Shown piece by piece: positions 39,129 to 47,296 of a stretch of DNA of 64,000 nucleotides (position 1 is the stretch's first letter; every line of letters begins with the position of its first letter). The notes beneath the pieces were generated by a model. That model made no database searches and was not told the DNA's origin. It saw only the letters and a program-made list of their open reading frames with translations. A program made the translations under genes and the position numbers. The DNA comes from an uncultured Sulfuricurvum sp. (GTDB lineage: Bacteria; Campylobacterota; Campylobacteria; Campylobacterales; Sulfurimonadaceae): the NCBI GenBank assembly GCA_903844635.1, contig CAIMUF010000081.1, positions 1-64,000 of the forward strand, in the 5' to 3' direction.

Positions 39129-41069
39129 TCACTTTGCTACGTGTAAATATTTTTGAAGAATATACTCTAATTTTTCACGAGTAAGAGGCTTAGAAAGATA
39201 GTCATCCAGCCCTTTTTCAAGTATATACTCACGATCGCCTTCCATTGCCAAAGCTGTTAACGCAATAATTGGCATACGTCCGCTTCGCGATGCTCCTTCT
39301 TCTGCTTTTATCTCTTGTGTTGCCAAAATACCATCTTTTATCGGCATGTCGATATCCATAAAAACAATATCAAAACGTTGATTTCTACATACTTCTACCG
39401 CTTCATCTCCATTTGATGTCGTAACAACACTTAATCCATACTCTTTGAGTAAAAGTTTTATAAGCCGCTGATTAATCAAATTGTCTTCAACAACCAACGC
39501 ATGGATTCCTCGTTGTAACTGGGCAATAACAGGTACTTCTTTTTGTGTCAAACGCAAAACTTCTGCCAAATTAGCGAGTAAACTTGTCGGTAATAAAGGT
39601 TTAGACAAAGAATAATCAATGACATGCAGCGTCCGAGCTAACAATCGTTCATGCTGTTCCAATAATAAAACTGTTTTACAGGTTCGCTTCAGCGATGAAA
39701 GCTTCAAAATCCAATCGCTTTTTTCTTGTGAGGCAATAAAATAGACAGCGTCCGTATCGTTAAAAATAGTCTCATCAATCAAATGAGTCTTCGTTACGCT
39801 TACTCCAAAACTACGTAGATAATTGGTCAAATGGTTAGCATCATCAACGCGCTTTTCATCCAATAAAACTACTTTTACACTATGCTCATTAATCATTCGC
39901 ATTGCCTGATCAGATGAACCTTCAAGTGTCAATGCAAAACTAAACGATGATCCGCGCCCCTCTTCACTCGTAATTTTTAGCTCACCACCCATGAGATTAA
40001 TCAATCCGTGAGAAAGACTTAATCCAACACCAAGTCGATTATCCGCATGATCACCAGAGACAAAAGGTCGTGTAATAAAACCAAGATCCCCTTTACTAAT
40101 TCCCTTACCGGTATCTTTGACATTAAATCCAATATTACTGCTGCCTGTCGTATTACGTTTTAAAAGTTTAATTTCAATCGTAATACGTCCTTGAGGTGCT
40201 GTGAATTTTAAAGCATTATTATAAAGGTTACTCAGAGCCTGCTTGATTTTTCGAATATCTCCCGTCAAATGCGTTGGAAGCTTAGGGTCAATAAAGAGCA
40301 TAACCCCAACGCCTTTATCATTACCTAGAGAAACACAGCCAAGGGCAAATTCTTCCATTTCAGCAATAATGTTAAAATCAACCTTACTGATAGTTAAACG
40401 CCCTGTTTGCATTTGTGCAAGATCAAGTAAGTTTTCAATATTGGACATCAGATTTCGAGCAGAGCCCTGAACAGAATGTATATATTCCAGTTGCGTATCC
40501 GTAGGGGAAGTTTTCGATAAAAGATCCACAAACCCTAGAATTCCATTCATGGGTGTTCTGAATTCATGTCCGATATTCGCTAAAAATTTCGTTTTAAGGG
40601 CTTCAACTTGTACCACTTCTTCTTTGAGACTGACAATGCTTGTTTTATCTTCCAATCGTAAAAGGTACAAATCACTTGATCCTTGACGCAACATGGTTGA
40701 GGTTGCCAACATCGCGCGGCGCTTTCCTTCGGAATCTGTAATACCAAGTCCATATCCATGTGGACAATGGGTACGAATATAATCCAGCCAGCTTTTATCG
40801 TATTCGGTAAATACTTCTTCATCTTCATCACTAAAAAGCTCACGTATACTTTCATATTTTGTACGAAGTTCTTCAATATTTTTTACTGGAACTAAATTAA
40901 AAAAAGCTTTGTTAGCTCCTATCCATCCACTCTCTTTGGTGAAAAATAAAATTGCACTGGGATCTGTATCTAAGACTTTATAAAAAAGCTCTTTGTCAAT
41001 ATTATGATCGAGATCATCCTTATCCTCACGATGTCCAAAAAGATTCATAATCCACTTTTTAAGTTCCAA
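39129..41069 (-). CDS. Hybrid histidine kinase with C-terminal receiver (paralogue of the neighbour)
   Basis: NIGHEFRTPMNGILGF H-box; ALVVEDNLINQRLIK...DIVFMDIDMPIKDGI receiver. Confidence 0.92.
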   Translation of the reverse strand: MELKKWIMNLFGHREDKDDLDHNIDKELFYKVLDTDPSAILFFTKESGWIGANKAFFNLVPVKNIEELRTKYESIRELFSDEDEEVFTEYDKSWLDYIRTHCPHGYGLGITDSEGKRRAMLATSTMLRQGSSDLYLLRLEDKTSIVSLKEEVVQVEALKTKFLANIGHEFRTPMNGILGFVDLLSKTSPTDTQLEYIHSVQGSARNLMSNIENLLDLAQMQTGRLTISKVDFNIIAEMEEFALGCVSLGNDKGVGVMLFIDPKLPTHLTGDIRKIKQALSNLYNNALKFTAPQGRITIEIKLLKRNTTGSSNIGFNVKDTGKGISKGDLGFITRPFVSGDHADNRLGVGLSLSHGLINLMGGELKITSEEGRGSSFSFALTLEGSSDQAMRMINEHSVKVVLLDEKRVDDANHLTNYLRSFGVSVTKTHLIDETIFNDTDAVYFIASQEKSDWILKLSSLKRTCKTVLLLEQHERLLARTLHVIDYSLSKPLLPTSLLANLAEVLRLTQKEVPVIAQLQRGIHALVVEDNLINQRLIKLLLKEYGLSVVTTSNGDEAVEVCRNQRFDIVFMDIDMPIKDGILATQEIKAEEGASRSGRMPIIALTALAMEGDREYILEKGLDDYLSKPLTREKLEYILQKYLHVAK

Positions 41070-41101
41070 TACAGGCTCCTGTTTACTAAATTTATAGTCG
41101 T

Positions 41102-41875
41102 TTGTCGCTTATTGTAACACAAAATTCTCACACGTACTTTATTAATAATCATTTTAATCTATTTAAGTATTCTCGGTGTGTAAAAATTGGTGATACAATA
41201 CCAAAAAAAAATGGATTGAACCTTCCCTTGAAAAAAGCAACCAAAAAAGAAATTGAAGAGATCAAGCAGATCCTATTAGATAAATACAGTGATGCCGTAA
41301 CCGAACTCACCTATAAAAATGCCTACGAATTAGTCATCGCGGTTGCTCTCTCTGCACAATGTACCGATAAACGTGTTAACCTGATAACACCCGCACTTTT
41401 TAAGTCATATCCAACGCCGCAAGCTTTAGCAAAAGCCGATTTAACTCATGTCAAAAGTCTCATCCAAACCTGCTCTTTTTTCAACAATAAAGCGGTTAAC
41501 CTTATTGCCATGGCCCACAGAGTCGTCGAGGTTTATGGAGGAGAAATTCCTTTAGATGAAAAGGAACTTATGACCCTCGCAGGTGTTGGACAAAAAACAG
41601 CCCATGTGGTCTTAATCGAATACACACAAGCCAATCTTATGGCCGTAGACACACACGTATTTCGTGTCAGTCACAGACTGGGTCTGAGTGATGACTTAAC
41701 CCCTGCCACTACCGAAGCCACTTTGGTCAAAAAATTCAAAACAGGGTTGCATCAGTTGCATCAGGGAATGGTACTCTTCGGTCGTTATATTTGTACCGCA
41801 AAAAATCCAAAATGCGAGGATGGGTGTTTTTTACAAAACTACTGTAAAACCAAGGAAAGCTTTAAACCCAGATAA
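41102..41875 (+). CDS. nth: Endonuclease III
   Basis: LAGVGQKTAHVVLIEY HhH and VDTHVFRVSHRLGL; 4Fe-4S CTAKNPKCEDGCFLQNYC. True start probably downstream (for example TTG 41216). Confidence 0.93.
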   Translation: MSLIVTQNSHTYFINNHFNLFKYSRCVKIGDTIPKKNGLNLPLKKATKKEIEEIKQILLDKYSDAVTELTYKNAYELVIAVALSAQCTDKRVNLITPALFKSYPTPQALAKADLTHVKSLIQTCSFFNNKAVNLIAMAHRVVEVYGGEIPLDEKELMTLAGVGQKTAHVVLIEYTQANLMAVDTHVFRVSHRLGLSDDLTPATTEATLVKKFKTGLHQLHQGMVLFGRYICTAKNPKCEDGCFLQNYCKTKESFKPR

Positions 41876-41888
41876 GCTACAATTTCTC

Positions 41889-42107
41889 ATGATAAAATTT
41901 ATACTAATTTGGTTATTCGCATTGATAATGTTTTCGGGATGTTTCAATGAGCGTGGTGTTAGCATGCGTTATTACAATGATTGTGAAGAGTTTTATGATT
42001 CACAAGGATATTATCATAAAAAATGTGACGACAATCTACTCAACTACAGTGATGTTAAAAAAGCTTTTACCCCTTCAAATTCTGAAGTCTCATCTAAAGT
42101 TTGGTAA
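41889..42107 (+). CDS. Small putative lipoprotein (72 aa)
   Basis: MIKFILIWLFALIMFSGCFNERG, lipobox-like FSGC. Confidence 0.6.
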   Translation: MIKFILIWLFALIMFSGCFNERGVSMRYYNDCEEFYDSQGYYHKKCDDNLLNYSDVKKAFTPSNSEVSSKVW

Positions 42108-42113
42108 AGAGGG

Positions 42114-42839
42114 TTATTTACACGCAATAAAAGTGGCAAAATTTGCCCACTGAAACAAGACATCACAGCTTGAAAATCCACTTTTTTTGACCATTGCACT
42201 GTTTTCCTCTACCGTGTAAGGTATCAGTACGTTTTCGAGGGCTTCACGCTTTTGGACAATTTCGTATTCACTGTAGCCTTGAACTTTTTTATAATCGTAA
42301 TAACAATCGATTAGCTGCTTGTTAAGGGTAGCGTTTTCACTCAGCACTTTTTCGCTAAAAATAAAAACGCCCCCTTCTTCAAGTGAGTCATATATTTTTT
42401 GAACCAATTTTTCTCTCATCATCGGACGGACGAACTGTAAGGTATAGTTGCATACAATAGCTCGTGTTAGTCCAAAAGGATATTCTAAAATATCACCTTC
42501 GACAAGATGGATTTTTGATTGATACACTTCAAGTTTTTTGTGTGCATGCTCAATCATGGCATGCGAATTATCGATACCAATCAGCTCACACTTATCGGAT
42601 GCACTCACCCCTCGCTCAATTTGAAGAAGAAGTGACGCAGTCGAGCATCCCAAATCAATAACTCGTCCCCCCTCACTAAGAACATTACAACAAAATCGAC
42701 TAGTCAATTGCTGTGATTCTTTGTAAAAAGGGACAGAACGGCTCAGCATATCATCAAAAACAGCTGCTACATCGGCATCGAATTCAAATTGCTTGGAAAT
42801 AGGTTTAGTAAAAAGAGTATCAGTGTTCATAAGTGCCAT
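42114..42839 (-). CDS. cmoA: tRNA (cmo5U34) carboxy-SAM transferase/methyltransferase CmoA
   Basis: FEFDADVAAVFDDMLSRSVPFYKE ... GGRVIDLGCSTASLLLQIER. Confidence 0.9.
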   Translation of the reverse strand: MALMNTDTLFTKPISKQFEFDADVAAVFDDMLSRSVPFYKESQQLTSRFCCNVLSEGGRVIDLGCSTASLLLQIERGVSASDKCELIGIDNSHAMIEHAHKKLEVYQSKIHLVEGDILEYPFGLTRAIVCNYTLQFVRPMMREKLVQKIYDSLEEGGVFIFSEKVLSENATLNKQLIDCYYDYKKVQGYSEYEIVQKREALENVLIPYTVEENSAMVKKSGFSSCDVLFQWANFATFIACK

Positions 42840-42847
42840 TATAGCTA

Positions 42848-42938
42848 AATGTGGATTTTTTTGAGGGAGGGGTCGCGACGAAACAACACTTTTGCTCCCC
42901 CCTCAACATCTGCCATAAAGCAAAAGTCAATCCACATT
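42848..42938. repeat. Nested inverted repeats in the pyk-cmoA intergenic region (left block)
   Basis: AATGTGGATT 42848-42857 / AATCCACATT 42929-42938; TTGAGGGAGGGG 42861-42872 / CCCCCCTCAA 42897-42906; ACTTTTGCT 42888-42896 / AGCAAAAGT 42919-42927. Confidence 0.85.
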
Positions 42939-42966
42939 CAAAATCTTACGTTACATATCATATCCA

Positions 42967-43084
42967 CATGGGGTGCTTTTCTTGAAAATTCAACCCTAAA
43001 CTTCATTCGTCAAGAGATTGCGGTGCTTTTACTTTAGATCAGTTAGCTTGTGCATCTTTGAATTCTCAAGAAAAGCACCCTATG
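42967..43084. repeat. 27-bp near-perfect inverted repeat flanking a 64-bp spacer
   Basis: CATGGGGTGCTTTTCTTGAAAATTCAA (42967-42993) versus the reverse complement of 43058-43084, CATAGGGTGCTTTTCTTGAGAATTCAA: 25/27 identical. Confidence 0.9.
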
Positions 43085-43097
43085 TACGTAAAGTCAA

Positions 43098-44594
43098 TTA
43101 AAACAGCGATGGAATAATTTCATGAACTTTTTTCGATTTTGAAGATGAAACTTTAGATGTGCCAAAGAAACTGATCTCATGTTCTCTTAAAATACGAATG
43201 AGATTCGTTGTCCCTTGCACCCCGACAGGATCTCCTGCCGTAAAAATATAAGTTTGCGTTTTATCTATAATATTACGTGCTAATCCACGACTGATAATAT
43301 CACTCAGCATCTCTTCGAGTTTTGCTTTTTTGGTTAAGTATGCTGGAATTACTCCCCATACTAAGGTTAACAGTCGTGCTACACGTTCATCATGAGTCGC
43401 CGCGTAAATAGTCATTTCAGGGCGATAACGGGCAAGTTTTTTTGCTGATTGCCCCGAGGTTGTCATAGCAATAATTCCTACTGCATGAAGCGCATCTCCC
43501 AATCGCACAGCAGATTCGTTAATAATATCCATTGGATCATGCGGTCTAAATTCAGCAAATTTATCAAAAGGATAGATTTCTTCAATCGATTGTATGGTAT
43601 TAACCATTGTCTCAACCACCAAAATTGGATTATCCCCTACCGCTGACTCTTCTGAGAGCATTACCGCATCCGTACCATCTAAAACAGCATTCGCTACATC
43701 ACTAATTTCAGCACGAGTTGCTGTCTCATTTTGAGTCATTGAAAGTAACATCTGCGTTGCCGTGATTACCGGTTTTGAACGTTCATTAGCTTTACGAATT
43801 AACATTTTCTGAATCGTCGGTACTTGATAATAAGGAACTTCGATCCCCAAATCACCGCGAGCTACCATCAATCCATCTGAATGTTCTAAAATGTCATCAA
43901 TATTTTCAACCGCATCAAATTTTTCAATTTTTGCAAACAGTTGCACCTCTCCGCCAAGAGAACGAACGATTTCACGTGCCCTAATCATATCCAATCCATT
44001 TTGTACAAAAGAGATTGCCATAAAATCAACGCCATTAGCAACGCCCCACGCCATATCTTCTTGATCTTTAGCGGTCAAAATATCAATACCCAAACGAGTA
44101 TTAGGAAAATTTATCCCCTTGCGTGAGTTTAACTTCCCATTGTTTTCAATTTCTGCTTGAACAAACCTATCTTCACACGACACAATACGTGCTCTGATAT
44201 TTCCATCATGCAAATAGATGGAATCCCCTACATTGAGTAAGTCTAAAATACTGTTTTCATTGATAGACACCGTGTAGTGATGTTCACCTATACGCTCGCC
44301 CTCAATCGGATCTCGATAAAAATCGAGCCTGTCCTTCGGATGAAGATGAAACTCTTCCCTTAAGGCTCCAATTCGGATTTTTGGACCGCTAATATCTTGC
44401 AAAACACCTACAATCAATCCGGTTTTATTCATTGAACTACGAATATTTGCAAGAACTTTTGAATGATAGTCATGTGTTCCGTGTGAAAAATTCAAACGAA
44501 ATACATTTACACCTGAGAGTATCATCTGCGATAACACTTCTACACTATCTGAAGATGGTCCTACCGTAGCTACTATTTTGGTCCGCTTTTGCAT
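43098..44594 (-). CDS. pyk: Pyruvate kinase
   Basis: MQKRTKIVATVGPSSDSVE; VFRLNFSHGTHDYH; MVARGDLGIEVPYYQVP; KPVITATQML. Confidence 0.96.
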   Translation of the reverse strand: MQKRTKIVATVGPSSDSVEVLSQMILSGVNVFRLNFSHGTHDYHSKVLANIRSSMNKTGLIVGVLQDISGPKIRIGALREEFHLHPKDRLDFYRDPIEGERIGEHHYTVSINENSILDLLNVGDSIYLHDGNIRARIVSCEDRFVQAEIENNGKLNSRKGINFPNTRLGIDILTAKDQEDMAWGVANGVDFMAISFVQNGLDMIRAREIVRSLGGEVQLFAKIEKFDAVENIDDILEHSDGLMVARGDLGIEVPYYQVPTIQKMLIRKANERSKPVITATQMLLSMTQNETATRAEISDVANAVLDGTDAVMLSEESAVGDNPILVVETMVNTIQSIEEIYPFDKFAEFRPHDPMDIINESAVRLGDALHAVGIIAMTTSGQSAKKLARYRPEMTIYAATHDERVARLLTLVWGVIPAYLTKKAKLEEMLSDIISRGLARNIIDKTQTYIFTAGDPVGVQGTTNLIRILREHEISFFGTSKVSSSKSKKVHEIIPSLF

Positions 44595-44733
44595 ACTTTC
44601 TCCATCCATCAAATGTGTAAATTTTAGGGATATTAGCATATTTTTACTACAGTAAAATCAATCTCAGGGATTTTAGAGGTGGTTTCCTATAAAATGGACA
44701 CTATATTCATTGATTTGGAAACAGCACACACAA

Positions 44734-45399
44734 ATGAACAAAAGACCCATCGAAACTGATATTGTTCTGGTTGATATTATTGATTTTTCACTTCTCAGTA
44801 TGTCTAACCAGCTCGAACTTATAAGTTATATTTCTCAGAGCTACAAGAAAATGATCCATAAAATGCTTAAAAACTCAGGCATTCCATTGGAAAAAATGTT
44901 GCAAGGAATTATTCCGACAGGAGACGGTTTTTATTGCATTCTACATCCAAGTCTACGAGGATTTGGCTCCATACTTGGTTTATCTTTTAACCATTTTTCC
45001 GATTTTATTGCTCGTGAGTACCCTTATTTTCAAGGATTACGTGTCGCAGTTCATACTGGAAACGTATACCGTTTTGAAGACATTTTAGGTCATGACAATT
45101 TTGTCGGGGATGGCTTAAATGAATGCGCTCGATATGTGGAGATAAAGAATCTGATTGTCAGCACTGTTTTCATCTCTGAAACTGCATACGAGTCTTTACA
45201 AGGATTTCTAGAAGATCACAGTGATTTTTCTGAGCTGTTAACAAAATGCGAATTCAGACACAGTTCCCTTCACACGTTTACTGATAAACACAACATACAA
45301 CACAGTGGTTACCTCATTTGGATGCGGCAAGGAGGAATTATTCCTCCACCAAAATCTGATTGGTTACTTACCCCAAAAAGGAGAATGAATGCGTTTTAG
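44734..45399 (+). CDS. Divergent class III nucleotide-cyclase-like protein
   Basis: ETDIVLVDIIDFSLLS (ADIxGFT-like), IIPTGDGFYCIL (xxGDGF-like), NFVGDGLNECARYVE (VGDxVNxAARLE-like). Confidence 0.65.
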   Translation: MNKRPIETDIVLVDIIDFSLLSMSNQLELISYISQSYKKMIHKMLKNSGIPLEKMLQGIIPTGDGFYCILHPSLRGFGSILGLSFNHFSDFIAREYPYFQGLRVAVHTGNVYRFEDILGHDNFVGDGLNECARYVEIKNLIVSTVFISETAYESLQGFLEDHSDFSELLTKCEFRHSSLHTFTDKHNIQHSGYLIWMRQGGIIPPPKSDWLLTPKRRMNAF

Positions 45400-46045
45400 C
45401 ATCGATGAATACGCCAAAACTTTTAAAATGTCCAAAGAGATGATCCATAATAAATTGAAGTCTAAACGACTCAACTATATTATCGAAGGTGGAATAACCT
45501 ATATTATTGTTCCAAAAAGTGCGCTAAGTGAAGAGAAACAACGTGATATTCAATCTGCCCAACATACGTCTGCCGCACTATCCGTCCCAACAACTAAAAC
45601 AAGCGTTGGAATGATCATTGCCCTCTATCAAAAAGAAAATAATCACCTCAAACTCAAAGTTAAAGAACTTGAAGCAAAAATCGACTCTCTTGTAAATGAT
45701 AAAGAGCAAATGCTTATCGCTGAACGCAATCGAATCGAAGAAATTTACACATCGAAGGATGAGCAACTAAAAAATATACTTGAAGTATTAAGTACAAAGC
45801 TTATGCTCTCACAAAACAGTACTGTACACGATGTTGATGCTACTGTATCCAATACAATTCCATTTAGCGCAAGCGGCCTTATTGAACTCAAGCGTTATTT
45901 AAAATTTATTGGAATAGGAAGTGAAGGGCGCAAGGCAGTTCGAGGCCGTTTTTCTGATCGATATGGTAGTGATGTACGCATTATTCAAAAAGAAGGCGAG
46001 TTTTACGTCGATCTTTCAAAATACGACTATACCGACCTTCTCTAA
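45389..46045 (+). CDS. Putative DNA-binding protein with HTH-like N-terminus, coiled coil and conserved-looking C-terminal domain
   Basis: MRFSIDEYAKTFKMSKEMIHNKLKSKRLNYIIEGGITYIIVPKSAL; heptad-like middle; overlaps the preceding ORF. Confidence 0.6.
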   Translation: MRFSIDEYAKTFKMSKEMIHNKLKSKRLNYIIEGGITYIIVPKSALSEEKQRDIQSAQHTSAALSVPTTKTSVGMIIALYQKENNHLKLKVKELEAKIDSLVNDKEQMLIAERNRIEEIYTSKDEQLKNILEVLSTKLMLSQNSTVHDVDATVSNTIPFSASGLIELKRYLKFIGIGSEGRKAVRGRFSDRYGSDVRIIQKEGEFYVDLSKYDYTDLL

Positions 46046-46081
46046 CCTTTTTTTCCTTCTTTATTCTTTCATCATTTTTTC

Positions 46082-46102
46082 ATTCTCGTGCTTGCACGGG
46101 AT
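46082..46102. repeat. Degenerate REP-like hairpin (ATTCTCGTGCTTGCACGGGAT)
   Basis: Resembles the ATTCCGTGCTTGACACGGAAT unit at 36218-36238. Confidence 0.5.
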
Positions 46103-46301
46103 AATATCCTAAACTATTTTAAAAAATTCATACGTTTTTCTGTATATTTTATATTATTATATGAATATAATTAAATAATTTTTGTATACAACCGATAAGA
46201 AATATGTCTTTTTATTTGTCTAAATGTTTTAAAAGATAGTTTTTTAGTTTATTTTATACACTTTTATGTTTAATTAAATAAATAAAGTTTACAATAGGGT
46301 A

Positions 46302-46547
46302 ATGGAAATGAATGACCTTTTTAATCTTCTTCACAACGCTGTCGAAGCACAAAACAATGGGAAGAAAATTTCTCAAAAAGAAATGGCTCAAAGGCTAGGA
46401 ATTTCTATGCGCTCCTATCAAGATTGGCGCCTTGGAAATGCAAAGCCTCAAGCCGCCAAAGCGATTTTAGACATGCTTGGAATGCTTGAAGATGATGAGA
46501 TCATACGTGTAGTCCGTAAAATCAATAAATTAGGAAAAAAGTCATGA
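46302..46547 (+). CDS. Small XRE-like helix-turn-helix protein
   Basis: KKISQKEMAQRLGISMRSYQDWRLGNAKPQAAKAILDMLGML. Confidence 0.75.
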   Translation: MEMNDLFNLLHNAVEAQNNGKKISQKEMAQRLGISMRSYQDWRLGNAKPQAAKAILDMLGMLEDDEIIRVVRKINKLGKKS

Positions 46548-46789
46548 GCACTTTAAGCGAACAAGAACGCCACGGTTTAGATGATGTTTTTTTATCCATA
46601 TCCTCCACTCAGCCCTTTATCTTTAAATATAAATTATCTCATTATCACACGTACTTTATTTTGCATCTAAAAACCCGTGTGAAGGCCTTTAAAATTCAAA
46701 CATTACTCCATGAAAAGATTAAAATCACTCTAAAAAACACATTTTTACAAAAGAATTCACAAAAAATAGAAAAAACAAGAAAAATTTAA
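46544..46789 (+). CDS. Hypothetical 81-aa basic protein, translationally coupled to the HTH gene
   Basis: ATGA overlap with the preceding stop codon; no recognised family. Confidence 0.45.
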   Translation: MSTLSEQERHGLDDVFLSISSTQPFIFKYKLSHYHTYFILHLKTRVKAFKIQTLLHEKIKITLKNTFLQKNSQKIEKTRKI

Positions 46790-46792
46790 GCT

Positions 46793-46840
46793 AAGAGATA
46801 TTAAAGTATTTCCGTCGGAAACGCAGGACTCTCTTTTTTC
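46793..46840 (+). terminator. Terminator-like nested hairpin with T6 tract between the HTH pair and hup
   Basis: AAGAGA 46793-46798 / TCTCTT 46830-46835, inner palindrome TTTCCGTCGGAAA 46809-46821, then TTTTTT. Confidence 0.4.
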
Positions 46841-46895
46841 TCGTAAATCAGGAAGTTTTAGTGAATTTCATAAATCTTTACCTTAAAGGAATTAA

Positions 46896-47180
46896 ATGAA
46901 TAAAGCGCAATTCGTTGAGTTGGTACAAAAAAGTGGTAGTTACAAAACTAAAGTAGAAGCTGAAACAGCAATCAAAGCATTCACAGAAGCAGTTACAGCA
47001 GCTCTTGTTGCTAAAGAAGAAGTTTCATTAGTAGGCTTCGGTAGCTTTGCTGCATCACTTCAAAAAGGTAAAAGTGGTAAAGTACCAGGTACTGATAAAA
47101 CTTACAGTACTGCAGATAAAATGGTTCCTAAATTTAAACCAGGCAAAAGTCTTAAAGACTCTGTTGCAGCTGCAAAATAG
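46896..47180 (+). CDS. hup: HU-family DNA-binding protein
   Basis: MNKAQFVELVQKSGSYKTKVEAETAIKAFTEAVT...VSLVGFGSFAASLQKG. Confidence 0.95.
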   Translation: MNKAQFVELVQKSGSYKTKVEAETAIKAFTEAVTAALVAKEEVSLVGFGSFAASLQKGKSGKVPGTDKTYSTADKMVPKFKPGKSLKDSVAAAK

Positions 47181-47192
47181 TTCTTCCTAATT

Positions 47193-47213
47193 CTTCGAGG
47201 ATATTCCTCGAAG
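47193..47213 (+). terminator. Intrinsic terminator-like hairpin downstream of hup
   Basis: CTTCGAGGA-TAT-TCCTCGAAG followed by CTTACTTATATATTT. Confidence 0.7.
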
Positions 47214-47296
47214 CTTACTTATATATTTCTCTTATTTAGTCACTTAATACGTTATAATTATCACCTTATCATTCATCGTTGGAGAGGATTACTATC

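Noticed and set aside
42849-43037. 62-aa ORF in the pyk-cmoA intergenic region
   Set aside because: It runs through the inverted-repeat block, has low-complexity composition and no recognisable motif; structure at the DNA/RNA level explains the region better.
42967-43084. Integron attC site
   Set aside because: No paired RYYYAAC/GTTRRRY core sites at the ends and no integron integrase or cassette array nearby.
44734-46045. Pycsar anti-phage system (PycC cyclase plus effector)
   Set aside because: The partner is an HTH/coiled-coil protein, not a TIR or membrane effector with a cyclic-nucleotide-binding domain, and the neighbourhood is core genome rather than a defence island.
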